The notes under the pieces are model-generated. The model worked only from the letters and a program-made list of their open reading frames with translations. It did no database searches and was not told where the DNA came from. Shown piece after piece: positions 1 to 11,237 of a DNA stretch of 64,000 nucleotides (position 1 is its first letter; each line of letters opens with the position of its first letter). This DNA is from Hyphochytrium catenoides (taxonomy: Eukaryota; Sar; Hyphochytriomycetes; Hyphochytriales; Hyphochytriaceae), in the NCBI GenBank assembly GCA_900088475.1, contig FLMG01000484.1, positions 45,692 to 109,691 of the forward strand. Reading direction: 5' to 3'. Both the position numbers and the translations under genes were made by a program.

Positions 1-59
1 TTTCCGTTACTCTCACAGGCATGGAAGCTATAACACCGCACCAAATCCATCACTTCTTG

Positions 60-429
60 TCTATTTCTTTCTCTTCTCTCTCATCTCTTCTCTCTCTGTC
101 TTGCTCCTTATCACTCTCTCTCCCATCTCTGTTTTCTCTCCCCTCCTTTTCTCTCCCTGTTGTGGCTACAAAAGTTATATCTGTCTCCTACTTCTGATCC
201 TCAACCTACCCCATCACCTTCCTCTACCTCTTCTTCTTTCTGTCTCCTTCCCTTTCACAAGTTATGCTGTATTTATCAATATCTCCCTCCTNNNNNNNNN
301 NNNNNNNNNNNNNNNNNNNNNNNNNNNNNNNNNNNNNNNNNNNNNNNNNNNNNNNNNNNNNNNNNNNNNNNNNNNNNNNNNNNNNNNNNNNNNNNNNNNN
401 NNNNNNNNNNNNNNNNCTATCTCTCTCTT

Positions 430-460
<31 letters not shown>

Positions 461-560
461 CTTTTTCTCTCTTTTTCTCTCTCTCTCCCTCTCTGTCATC
501 TCCCTCTCTCTCTCTCTCCTTCGTTTCCCTCTCTCTCCCTCTCATCTGCCAGATCCTATA
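60..560. repeat. CT-rich low-complexity tract with assembly gap
   Basis: Plus-strand pyrimidine-rich simple sequence dominated by CT and CTTT units, interrupted by 125 N at 292-416. Open frames here encode only Ser/Leu or Arg/Glu runs and are composition artefacts. No gene is seen. Confidence 0.9.
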
Positions 561-1148
561 ACCTGATTCTCAGCATCAGCAACATCCATTGCAATAGAGA
601 GAGGAGAAACGCCTGACCTTCTCCTTGCTATCTTATTCCCTCTCTTGGACCCTGCCGCCACCGCGGCCCGACCGCACCAAAGTAAACTCAGGCAGCAAGA
701 AAGGAAGTGTTATCTCCTTGGCAAGAAGAGGAAGAAAAGAGAGGAAGAGAGGAAGCGACCCTGTCTCAACTTCCGGGAGAAAGGAGGAACCGCAGACACG
801 AAGAGAACTCCCCATCACGACACCTGAGAGTTCCCGTAGGATTTCACTCTGCCAAACTCTTTATACTCTGGACTTCCTCCATCCGCTCATTCTTCCCGAA
901 AAACGTCCAAGCTTTGTTTGAAAGAGCCTTCTTCAAACGATTGCCGATAGCCTCCTAGTCATCCCAGTTCAGTCCAACAAGATTGAAACCGTTTGAAGGG
1001 CGATACATTTCAGGACAAGGCACCAAACAGACGTGCACTAGCTAGTCAGGGAAGTGGCACTCCCTTTTCACACCGCTAATAGCTGTACCCTGCCTAAGAG
1101 GAGAAAGAAGAGGAGAGAGAAAGGGGCAAAAACGGGCTCCAGTCAGCC
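561..1148. other. Upstream region of the RGS kinase gene, no coding feature seen
   Basis: About 590 bases between the simple repeat and the kinase start codon. Short open frames in several frames overlap one another and resemble no protein. The region presumably holds the promoter and 5' UTR of the kinase gene, but I see no recognisable motif. Confidence 0.5.
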
Positions 1149-3913
1149 ATGGAGGAGCTCCAGAATACTATTCAAGATGCACAGTACATGGGGGCAATGG
1201 TCGACCCCACCCCAAGACCAACAGCGCCATTGCCTGTGCCTAAGTCTGCGAGAGCGGTAGGGTTAAGCCCAAGCTCCTCCTCCTCACTTATTCTTTGGCC
1301 TCTGTCTCAAGGCATATTCGCTCTGCATCAATATACCTTGGTTCCAGAAAACGCCCGCTCTCTTCATCGCAGCTCACAACTCAACCTGCATACAGATGCA
1401 ATCATGCCTGTTCTCACTTAGTTGATGATCGCTAGGCCACTGCTGACCCCCTCTCGCTCCCCTTCCCTTGTCTCTACTGCGCAGCTGACAGAGTTTCAAG
1501 AGACGCTGCAGTCTCAGAATCCAAATGCTTTCACAATGGAGACTGTCTTAACTTCACCGATGGGCTTCTATCTGTTCAAGCGGTTCTGTCTTGAAAACCA
1601 GAGCGGCACACTCGCAAGCTTCTTAGAGGACATCCATCTGTACAGAGGTTTCAAGCTGTCTTCAGGGAGGAAGGAGCTGGCAAGGGACATCGTGAACACC
1701 TACTTGCTTCCTACCTCTAGGGGACCCAACAATATGCAGAAGGCGGTCAAAAGCGGAGATGGTTACGCTTTCGCTGCGAAAGGAAGCTATTCAACCTCCA
1801 GAGCCGCGCAAGAGGTGGCGAGATATAGGGACGAAAGGGCACTGCTACAGGTGAGTTCTGCTGTTGGACCAAGGCGGAACACTTCAACTGATCTCCCTTT
1901 AATATACTAGATTTCTGGTGAGCCCGTAGATGCCATCAGAGCCGCACTCTCAGAGAACAACAAGGGGGAGGTGCCTGTGGACTTGTTTGACCGTCTGGAA
2001 GCTATTGTCTTCGAGCTGCTGAGACAGACTATGTGGAACCACTTTCTGAGAAGCAAGTGGTTCAACAAATACATCTCCATGCTTTACGTCCAAGGTGAGG
2101 CTCGGCAACAGAACCCTCTGCTCAGTCTGAGGTTCTATGGCTATAGCTAAGGCATGGGACACTTTATTTGGGACCAAATCGTGATCTGTTTGCCTTTGGC
2201 TTTTCCACCTTTGACAAGTAGCCGGTCCTGGGGTCTCGTAGCTTCTGACTTCTGCTTCATCGACCTCTCCCTCAGCATTACCTGTGAGACGAGAAGATTT
2301 CGCTCTCTTCCGCGTCATTGGCAGAGGCGGCTTTGGTATGGTCAACGGCTGTAAGCGTGGAATCACGGGTAAACTCTATGCAATGAAGGTGTTAAACAAG
2401 AAAATGATCAAGAAAAAGCAAGCGGAAAAGGTAACACTGTTGCTTACGTTGCTCGAGCTCTTCCCTCCCCTCTCAGCCTCATTGTTGCTCGCACTTCTCG
2501 ATTAAGAGCTCACGAATATCGGTCTATTGCCCTCCATTTCGTCCCGTATTCCTCCTCTAGGTCGTCATAAATGAGCGGAACATGCTCCAGCTCGTGGACT
2601 CTCCCTTCATCTTAGGCCTCAAGTACTCCTTCAGCACCAAAGACGATCTCTTCCTCATTCTAGATCTTTGTACTGGTGGAGATCTCTCGTTCCACCTGAG
2701 GAATGAGGGGAGATTTACCGAGGAGCGCTCAAAGTTCTACGCTGCACAGATCTTGTTAGGGCTGGAGCACATGCACTCTAAGAGCATCGTCTACAGGTGA
2801 CGGCCCTGATGACTGTGCCTTGAGTTGAGAAGCGCATCCTAGCACCGTTCTCTCCTAGAGACAACCATTTTCTTGAAGCGCTTTGCCTCCTCAGACCGCG
2901 ATTTAACTTCTTTGCTTCTGTATCTCAGGGATCTGAAGCCTGACAATATTCTTTTGGACGCTGATGGGCATGCGAAAGTCTCTGATCTCGGGCTGGCGAC
3001 CAATGTGAAATCACAGCTCACAGGCCGCTGTGGGACGAGAGGATGTAAGCGCCCTCGTCCACACTTGTGTCCCGTGCTGGCTTTATCTAATCAGCGTCTT
3101 GCCTCTTTCACCCCTAACGTCAGACTGGGCTCCAGAAGTGTTAGTGCGATCAGAAGACGGCAAACGTATTGCGTATACCAAGATGGTAGATTATTGGAGC
3201 TTTGGATGCATTGTCTACGAGATGTTGTCTGGAGTCTGCCCCTTCCGATCATCCAAGGCCAAGTCATTGCTACCGGAAGACAAGGTCAGTAAGAGCACCT
3301 CACCGTCTATTCCCTTGAGGATACATAGCCATGCCTCTCCAGTATCCGTCTCTGCTGTTGAAGGCTGAAGTCTCATATGCATCTCCCTTCTCTTCTATGC
3401 CACATGTACACAGCAACAATCCATGGACCTCGCCACCCTAGAGATGGAAGTGGAGTATGACCTCCAAATCTTCTCTTCGGATGCCCGTTCCTTGTGTCAA
3501 GGCCTCCTTACTCGCGATCCAAGGAAAAGACTTGGGGCTAATGGTCCTCAGGAGATCAAGGATCATCCCTGGTTCTTTGGACTTGACTGGGACAAATTAG
3601 AGGCTTTCAAGATTCCTCCTCCGTTTGTACCAGAGAAAAACATCAATGCAAGAAGTCAAGGGACAATTGGCTCCTTCACAATTCCTGGAAAGGAGATCCA
3701 GTTGAGTGCTGAGGAGGAAGCATTATATGCTGATTGGCACTTCCAATCAGCAAAAGTGTTTCAGGAGGAGGTCATTGAATTGATTGAGTGGGAGTCCTCA
3801 CAGGTGAGCCAGTCCTCCACATGCCGGTCCTTTCCCTTGCTTCAATGAAAGAGATTGGGGGAGCTTGTTGTTGGTCCAATTTCTACGTCCCTCTCGACAT
3901 AAGATACTGACGC

Positions 3914-3950
<37 letters not shown>

Positions 3951-4026
3951 GAAAAGTGGCAAGGGCTCCTCAGCGCCGAGGGGCGCCAATCAAGCAGAGA
4001 ACACATCATGTTGTGTCATTTCATAG
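1149..4026 (+). CDS. GPCR-kinase-like RGS + AGC protein kinase with CaaX tail
   Basis: Nine exons: 1149-1256, 1485-1850, 1911-2094, 2276-2430, 2561-2796, 2929-3044, 3124-3284, 3414-3803, 3952-4026. All have GT-AG introns and consistent phases, giving 596 aa, the size of a GRK. The N-terminus (MEELQNTIQDAQ) resembles the GRK N-terminal helix. Residues about 37-219 form an RGS-homology domain. The kinase domain follows: Gly loop GRGGFG at 235-240, Lys257 in YAMK, YRDLKPDN with catalytic Asp351, the GRK-type metal motif DLG at 369-371, then GTRGYWAPE, and an AGC C-tail. The protein ends CVIS-stop, a farnesylation-type CaaX box like that of rhodopsin kinase. GRKs phosphorylate active GPCRs at the membrane, and the lipid tail fits that. 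The substrate here is unknown. The gene converges on the dehydratase gene, with 98 bp between the stop codons. Confidence 0.9.
3914..3950. repeat. (CT)n(TA)n microsatellite forming the 3' end of the last kinase intron
   Basis: A run of CT dinucleotides followed by TA dinucleotides ends directly in the AG acceptor of the last intron of the RGS kinase gene. The microsatellite therefore serves as, or replaces, the polypyrimidine tract. Confidence 0.85.
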
Positions 4027-4124
4027 GGAAACAGTCTTCCCTTCCCACTGCGCTGATATCCTGATCCATAGTCTGTCGTCCAGACCCATTTGATTTATTA
4101 GTCATCTATTCTTATTGCTAAATG

Positions 4125-6644
4125 TCAACTTGTACATTCAAAGACCGGACTGCCAAGGACACTCATGATGGGGATTACACCTAGCCCTACGTCACAAAAG
4201 GAGTTGTCAGCTTACAGTGATCACCATTGCAACAGATGTATGGAAGTGGAGAGACCGCGAGGGCACACACAGCATCAATAAGTTTAGGAGAGTCAAAGAT
4301 GAGGATATTGAACCCCATGGCCAAAGCGCACTTACCTGGCCCAAGAGGTGCTGACAAGAATCCGTTCTCTCTTTTGGGAGCTCGTTCCGCTATGCTTTTG
4401 GTGACGTAACTGTTAAAGTCCGTAGACGCAAAAAGAAAACGAGGCGGAGTCGAGTGCGCTAGGTGAGAGATAGCTGCTGTCACGATGTCTCCTCCCCAGG
4501 TGTCTTCGATGTTCATAGCTATTCCCAGACTGAGGCAGAGGTCTCGAATTTGCCGGGCTTTTGTAAGGCCCCCAACCTTCGAGATCTTTAGGTTGATTAC
4601 GTCGGTAGCAGAGTCCCCGATAGCGCGAAGCAGGACCTGATAATGTATATGATGTGGGCCAAAGAAGTTTAGCTCAATGCTACTATTGCTAGTAGACACA
4701 GAGGAAGTCGCTGTAAGCGCAAGGGGGATCAAAAAGGCCGAGACTACCTAGCACTGGAAGAAGGGACAGAGTCATTATGGCAAGAAGGGCGCTCTTTCAA
4801 ATTGAGACACATAACCAAACATCTTGGCTGCTTCTCCTGGCAGTCTGGCTGCAAGAGCAAAACTCTTAGGAACTTGGTCGTAGGGGTTTTCACGCTACCT
4901 TAATATCGGTGATGCTTTCGTCAAGGATAAATGGCTTAGTGCACATACGTCTGACACTAAGATTCTCCTCATAAGAGTCACAAGGCTGTTCTATGTAGAC
5001 ATCCACATCCCTAACGCCCTCCACCACTCGCACTGCCTCATGCATGAGCCATCCGGTGTTGGCATCTGCCATAAGGACATCACCCTGTGCGCAAGCCTGA
5101 CGGCAGTGAATGATCCTTGCAATGTCTTCTTCAGGATTGCTACCAACCTGAATGTTTAGCGTTCGTAAGGTGTCAAGAAGCCTAAGATGGGCGTACCAAG
5201 CCTGAAAGTGTCAGATCATCTTTGGGCAACAAAATCGGAAGGAAAGAAAGGATGAGGGTAATGGTAGTCGAAAACGAGAAAGAACAGAGAAAACCGGCGT
5301 GCCAAGAAGGAGCTTGGTTTGTGGGAGAAAGAAAGTTTGTCTACTGCCCAAGAAGAAGTAGAGGATGTAGATTGGCAATCGGATGCGGTGATGGCTATGA
5401 GAGGCGGTATCCTGAGACTTTCCTTGAGCTGGAACTTTCTATATCCCTCACTGCGGTACCTCCTAATTGACTCCGCCATGCGCTCCGGAGTGTCTTGAGA
5501 TATCGCCCTACACCACGATAACTTTAGATCCCATCGAAAGGAGCAGAGACCCATATCATGACTGCGATACAACGAGCGGCAGATAGCGTTGGCGCTCTTT
5601 AGAGATCAAGCAAATAATCGAACGTTGGTAGAATAAAGCTGGGTAAGGGACTGTCACGGATAAAGTGGATCTCACCTATAAAGAGGATAGCTTTCTCCAA
5701 ATCTTCCACCCATAAGATGGGAGATGGGTTGGCGCGTTACTTTGCCTAGAATGTCCCAACAGGCGATGTCTGTTGCATTCCAACGGGAAGGGAGACGCGC
5801 AAAGGACTGAGTTAGCCATTACATCTTTTCCAAGAGATGGATGCCAACACAAGAGGAGACGGGGTTATACCGAGGCCATTCTCTTCTGACGTGCACAGCC
5901 AGAACTAGACAATAGCAGATAACATCTAGGGCGACCACTTTGTGGGTGCACAACCTAAAGGGGCCTTGACGTAAGGGTGTCCTCTCATGGCAGCGTCCAT
6001 CAGAAGGTTGATTTTCAGAAGTTCCGTGGGGTCCTGGCCTAACAAGGTAGGAGCCAGCTCTCGAATGCCCTCTCTGCGGGGCACACGGAACCGTTCATCA
6101 GTCAAGAAGAGAGAGGAGACCAAGGGAGAGGTGTGTGCAAGAGCGCGTACGGTGTAGGAGAGGCGGAGAAATGAAACAATGGAGACAAGTCACGCTCCGA
6201 ACTATAGGCTCTAGCCCACAGTCCTACTCTACGGAGAGTGAGCAAACATAGAACGAGTTAGAGGAGAAGGGCCCCCGTCCTGGGTAGCACCTGCAGATAG
6301 GCTCTGAGAATAGATTCGAAGGGAGCGTCAAGACATCGCGCTTCTGCAGACCTTGTTCCTTTAGCATATGCTGGCAGATAGGCCGGGCCCAATGGACAAT
6401 TCTCTCCCCAGCCCACGACCCCTTCATCAGTCTCCACTCGCACCACGGTGGAGTCAAAGACTGTTACTGAGTTGCCTCCAGACCACGAGTCTGCGGACAA
6501 GCAAGGCGTAAGAGACCGCATATGGAAGATGAGCCTCCGAGCTAGGTAGGAGTCAGAAGCGATGGAACCTCTTTTGTCGCTCTTACATTTTCCTTCGACC
6601 AATGGGAGATCTACTTGGAAGACGGAGATCTTGGTGATCTTCAT
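4125..6644 (-). CDS. Enolase-superfamily dehydratase, probably cis-3-hydroxyproline dehydratase type
   Basis: Eight exons (minus strand): 6644-6587, 6490-6352, 6073-5955, 5769-5676, 5507-5423, 5147-4899, 4636-4336, 4186-4125, giving 368 aa, the usual length of mandelate racemase/muconate lactonising enzymes. The N-terminal capping domain holds [14 protein letters not shown] and [16 protein letters not shown]. Barrel residues visible are Lys165 in KFQLK, metal ligands Asp193 (DANTGW), Glu218 (IEQP) and Asp241 (LDES), and Lys265/Lys268 in LKISK. The segment VGGLTKARQ...[13 protein letters not shown] plus TDFNSYV resembles, from memory, the bacterial cis-3-hydroxy-L-proline dehydratase subgroup, which converts that imino acid to pyrroline-2-carboxylate. 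The superfamily call is firm; the substrate is inferred. The intron at 5422-5148 begins GA rather than GT. Closest relatives may be bacterial, but seven introns show long residence in this genome. Confidence 0.85.
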
Positions 6645-7419
6645 TCGTGCCAGCTGTCCAGAATTCTCGCCCTACAGATGGCAGCCCTGCCGCTTACAAA
6701 GCTCGCCCGGAAAGCCGCGGAAACAATCTTAGCTACAGCTCGTTAAGAGTATGTGCCACTGGAGGTTCCTGTCAGCAGCAGCAGCCAGGATAATGGTCTG
6801 TCCCTATAGCCTCTCTGTAGAACCCTCTGGCTCGTCCACAGCCGCGTCTCTATGATTATTCGAGGTAGAAGATCACCTGCTGTTGGCTGGTGAACTTCAA
6901 CATGCGAACCCATACAATCTTAGCGGCGTTACCGGCTTATTGTAAGGATTTTCCCCTGGCCGTAGCTTGATGTGAAGGAGCACGAGAGTGCTTGCTGGGA
7001 GGCTGCTTGTAAGGAAGCGTGTGAAAAGCGGCTGAAGAAAGAGGCTGGCTGAGGACGCATGGAAGTCTAGAGCAGCATAGCGGGCAACACTCTACAGGTG
7101 CCATATATTACGCTATAATAAGACGGAGCGGCCTCACGCAGCTTAGAAATATAGATTTGAAGTCTACTGCCCACGGGAAGTGCAGCCTTTGAGCACCAAC
7201 TCCAGGCAATCTACTGAGGAGGAAAACAGTTGACTGCTCTCCCTAGTCTCTGTGGTCCAGTCGTGGTGATTGCTCTAGCTATCAGGGTCTGACATCGGCA
7301 ATTTCCTACGTCGTCCGTCCTAAGTTCTTAAGGATAATGATGGTCAGCGTCAGCCTTCCATAGAATACATTCGTTTAAAGTCCTTTACAATCGCCTGGAC
7401 CCTGCAGCCGCTTCTGGCT
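6645..7419. other. Intergenic region, no gene seen
   Basis: About 775 bases between the start of the dehydratase gene and the stop of the next minus-strand gene. It should contain the dehydratase promoter and the 3' UTR of the neighbour. No coherent open frame, RNA gene or repeat is seen. Confidence 0.5.
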
Positions 7420-8295
7420 TTAGAGAGGGCGGAGGAAGATGTGACCCCAGTCCTCCTTGTTCACGTCGTGGCACATAGAACCCCAATGTTCTTTGAAATA
7501 CCCTGTCACAAGCTCTTCGCCCGTCTTCGCGGTCGTTCCTTGCGCCATGTAACCCACACTGCCAAGCTCATCTCCTTGGAGCTCAAGAAGATTGTCTGAG
7601 ACCATTCTTACTGCGAGAGGAGTGTACTTGCGGTCAGGTCTAGAGCCTTGAGGCGGTCCGCCGACGAAGCCGAAGGTGACGACTCTCAGGTCTGCCGCCT
7701 GACCAGGCTTTGCAAACCGTCCAACCAAGACAAACTTGGGCTGGTACAAAGCGGGAGGGAGAGAGAGCTCCGTAATCACACTCATCCCTACATTGACTGT
7801 GACATGCTGCATAATGCGCTCGGCCAAATGAGATGGAAGGCGGCCCTTGCCTCCTCCTCCTTCTGTTAGCTCGGCACACAGCGTTTTCACCACCTCTTTA
7901 AACTCTTCCCTGGTAGCCTCAAGCACAGGTCTGCTATAGTCCCCACCAGCATTAGCAGAACGCGACGTAAGGGCCTTCGGGAGGTCTGAATCCGTGGGCG
8001 AGGCCCCTTTGTTGCCAAGACGCCTAGCATCAATCCCAATTTTGCATAACAGTATATCTCCTCTATTGGGCAGGAAGTTTCTGGCAAAATCGCGCAGCAC
8101 CTCGTCCGTCAGCTCAGAGGGCAAGCATCTGAAATCTTGACGTGTCAAGCGTATCCTCCCAGTGGCTCCTAGCCTTTTCTTTCCTCCTGATCCAGAGTCC
8201 TGCCATTTTGACCAACCAAGATAGGCGATAGTGGCCACTGCCACCACACCCACTGTAACCACAGATAGACCATAGGAATCACTGTGCGAATCCAT
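7420..8295 (-). CDS. Conserved-looking protein of unknown function with N-terminal membrane anchor
   Basis: Single exon of 291 aa. The open frame extends 12 codons further upstream but begins with GTG; the first ATG is at 8295, giving MDSHSDSYG. Residues about 8-26 (LSVVTVGVVAVATIAYLGW) form one hydrophobic helix, most likely a signal anchor. The remainder is soluble, with an acidic/basic middle, a Gly-rich stretch (TEGGGGKG) and a C-terminal part rich in beta-type segments (PKFVLVGRF, LRVVTFGFVGG). I recognise no domain. It is unusual here in lacking introns. It is divergent from TRAPPC13, sharing about 650 bp of upstream DNA. Confidence 0.75.
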   Translation of the reverse strand: MDSHSDSYGLSVVTVGVVAVATIAYLGWSKWQDSGSGGKKRLGATGRIRLTRQDFRCLPSELTDEVLRDFARNFLPNRGDILLCKIGIDARRLGNKGASPTDSDLPKALTSRSANAGGDYSRPVLEATREEFKEVVKTLCAELTEGGGGKGRLPSHLAERIMQHVTVNVGMSVITELSLPPALYQPKFVLVGRFAKPGQAADLRVVTFGFVGGPPQGSRPDRKYTPLAVRMVSDNLLELQGDELGSVGYMAQGTTAKTGEELVTGYFKEHWGSMCHDVNKEDWGHIFLRPL

Positions 8296-8943
8296 TGCTC
8301 TGTAGAGCGTCTTCCTCACTCTGCCTTCCACACCGTGGCCGCTGTGGCTGTGCTGTCAGGTCAGAGGTTCAGAGCTTTGAAGGCTGAGCGACGGTTAGAA
8401 GAAGAGATCTCATCATCGTGCAGACGATCATCCAAGCCAAAGAAATATCTCCTGCATTTACCGAAAACGACCCGAATCTGGAGTGCAACTGCCGAAGGTT
8501 GCATAACATACTATCTATATTGCCCTTGTAGAGAACCTTAGCCGAGAATAAATGGGTCAGACTTCGGCTTACAGTAGTGTAGGAAGCTCTCCCTCTTGCA
8601 AGTAGAGAAACACCTTCAAGCTCCTCGAGTCTATCATCCTTTCTGATTGTTGGATCCGTTGCTCTGCCTCCTCTCGAACAAGCGGCCCTGGCCTGAGTGC
8701 GTGAGCAGTGCAAGGACCGCTCGGATGATGGAGCGAGTAGAGGATGGCGCAGGGTACTGAGGCAGCACTTCGTAACCTTCTTTGAGTCAGTGCCCAGTTA
8801 AACAGGGCGGGCAAGGGAGACTTTTGTCGCAGTTGAACAGCTGTAGCTCTGAGGATGTATGTCTCTGATGTAAAGGCTCCATCATCTTAGCCTCTTAGCT
8901 TAGATTAGCTGCCGTAGTTCGTGCCACAGGTCTCTATTGGAAG
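8296..8943. other. Divergent intergenic region
   Basis: Shared upstream region of the membrane-anchored unknown gene (minus) and TRAPPC13 (plus). The short minus-strand frames within it do not resemble proteins. No promoter element can be assigned by eye. Confidence 0.5.
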
Positions 8944-10993
8944 ATGTCGGGCGTTAGTGATGCAGACAAACAACCGACCCTGAAAGGTAAAGTTCTGTGT
9001 CTCGGTAGCTTCCACAGTCAGTGGGACTAATCAGCTCCTTCGTAGTGATGAGGCTGTATAAGCCCAAGCTTCACATGTCGCACAAAGTTTTAGATGATGT
9101 CTCACCGACAAAGGGCCCTGACCTCTTCTCACTTTCCCGGGGAATGATTCTTCCGGACAGCTTCGGGTATCCCTTTATTCCTTATCCATTTGTTATGCAT
9201 TAACATACGGTTGGCATCTGCTAACGTCGCCTTGACAGCAATATTTATTTGGGGGAGACTTTCTGCAGCTACATCAGCGTCCTCAACCACTTTCCCTACG
9301 ATCTGGCAAACGTTGGGTTATCGGTGAGACGATCTTCATGAGCCAGATGACATTTTTGTTCCTACCTCTATCAGCTCTCTGGTACCTCCTAGTCTCAAGA
9401 TCCGCTCTCGTTGCCTGACTCTCCTGTCGCAGGCTAAGCTTCAAACGCCAAGCGTACGCACAGATTTGCTGGATGTTCGGCTGTCAAGAACAGGAGAAGA
9501 AACATTACCTCAAAATCCCGTACCGAACTTCCGTGCTGGCAGCAACCTTGACATGGTGGTGGAGCACGTCCTAGCCGAGCTAGGTGTACACACGTAAGAA
9601 CACTTCTTCATAATGTGGTCTAAAGCGCGCTGGGTTAGCCTACGGCTAAGAGTAGAAGTACTGATCCAATCCATTGCTTTCTTGGCCCCTTAGGCTGCGA
9701 GTCGGGGTTACATATAGCGACAGCGAGACTGGAGAACCCAAGACTTTGCGCAAGTACTATCGGTTCAATGTTATGAACCCACTGACTATCTCCTTCAAGC
9801 ACACCGCCGTCATGGTAGGTATTACCTCCAAAGAAGGTCCCCTATTGGTTCCGCCCTTTTGTCTTTCCGTTGGTTGCGCTTCATCACTGATGTTTGGCTT
9901 TGACTTCCTGGTGACAGGGTGACTCCTACGTAGAGGCGCATATCAAGAACAACACAACGACAGCCCTCTTCTTCGACTCAATCGTCTTTCAACCCACTCC
10001 TCCTTTCTTTGTTGAAGACCTTCAAAGTACTGAGGAGGATCGAAACTCACGGCAAGTTGTCATGGTTGGGGTGGGGAGAATGGAGGCTGCCTGAACCTCT
10101 TCCGAGTAACGAGGTTTGTTGTGGGCTAAGAGGTCATCTCCCACTGCAGGAAATCGTACTCTAAGCTCTTGTACGTCAACCCCGAGGAGAAGATTCAGAA
10201 GGTCTATCTCATCAAAGCGGGCGAAGGGCCCGAGCCTACTAATCAGGTAAAAGGCGTTTGCAACTAGCAATAAGGCTGTCCTCTAGCGTCTTTATTCCGT
10301 CATTCAAGGCTTCCAGAAACGTCTGGGTGCGATGATCTCCTTTGTCATTTCCCTCCTCTCTTTGACGTTGTAGCTGTACGTTGTGGCCTTGCGAGGTGTT
10401 TACCACTAAGCCGTATCATGCCTACAGACACTCACTAACCTTGGAAGATTAGACATACAATGGCGAACAGCACTAGGGGAAGCCGGAAGACTGCAGACAC
10501 AGCCAGTCGCAAGAAAAGTAAGCATTGATTTTCGATATTTGTTGGAAGCCTCTTCTTGCTAAAGAGGATCATGAAACAGGTGCCTCTTAAGAATCAGGTC
10601 GAAGTTACGTTGGAGAACCTCCCTGACAGGCTTATTCTTGGAGCGACATACGTAGCTACGTGCACGGTGACAAACAACAGTCCAAGGTCTTTATACTTGC
10701 AGCTCCAGTTCCGTAAGGAGCTGATGGGTGGCGTCTTTGTCAGCGGCGTCTCCGCGCAGGTCCGATGGATTTCCGGTATCCAGGGACTCTTGCAATGAGT
10801 TGACTCTTTCTTATCTCTGCAGAATCTGGGAGAGGTGCCATCTCAGATGTCCAAGTCAACTGAGGTGAAGCTTATACCACTAGTCGCGGGCCTCCATGAA
10901 GTCAAAGGCATGGTTGTCGTAGATCTCGCCACATCCAAAGACTATCCACAGGAGAAGCTCCAGGACGTGATTGTAGAGGAGACGGCTCAATAG
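8944..10993 (+). CDS. TRAPPC13: TRAPP complex subunit 13 (TRAPPC13)
   Basis: Ten exons: 8944-8986, 9046-9166, 9239-9323, 9433-9593, 9694-9814, 9918-10051, 10150-10246, 10428-10517, 10580-10759, 10823-10993, giving 400 aa against about 417 in human. Family hallmarks in order are VMRLYKPKL near the N-terminus, LPDSFGNIYLGETFCSYISV, the segment GEPKTLRKYYRFNVMNPL, GDSYVEAHIKNNTT, then LGRLDIQWRTALGEAGRLQTQ and a C-terminal Ig-like part. TRAPPC13 is a peripheral subunit of TRAPP complexes that activate Rab GTPases at the Golgi and in autophagy. The intron after 10051 starts GC (GCAAGT) and is the only donor found that keeps frame. The last 19 bp separate it from a convergent small gene. Confidence 0.93.
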
Positions 10994-11012
10994 ATTATCT
11001 TGATTTGGGTTA

Positions 11013-11237
11013 TCACTGACTCTTTTTGGCGCTTCGCGTTCTCTGCTTAGAGCTCTTCATCTCCTCCTTAGCTTTGATCTCAAGCAGAAGCTCTCTGGTA
11101 GTATAGAGGGCGACAGCTATCAGCAGCACGAGAGCGGCGGTAAGATATAACAGATAACGTTGAGGATGCTGCACAGCCTGCAAAAACTGCTCCTCGATCT
11201 GCCCTTGAACATACGTGAGCAGGTCCGATGACATCAT
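11013..11237 (-). CDS. Small single-pass membrane protein, unknown
   Basis: Single open frame of 74 aa beginning MMSSDLL. Residues about 28-46 (YLLYLTAALVLLIAVALYT) form a clear transmembrane helix, followed by an acidic/basic helix and a Lys/Arg-rich tail (KQRTRSAKKSQ). The layout suggests a small membrane protein with a basic cytosolic or matrix tail. I do not recognise the family. Upstream exons are possible and were not found. Its stop lies 19 bp from the convergent TRAPPC13 stop, so the 3' UTRs must overlap. Confidence 0.5.
   Translation of the reverse strand: MMSSDLLTYVQGQIEEQFLQAVQHPQRYLLYLTAALVLLIAVALYTTRELLLEIKAKEEMKSSKQRTRSAKKSQ

Noticed and set aside
101-616. Long open frames across the CT-rich start of the window
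   Set aside because: They are Ser/Leu/Phe or Arg/Glu runs produced by simple sequence and cross 125 N.
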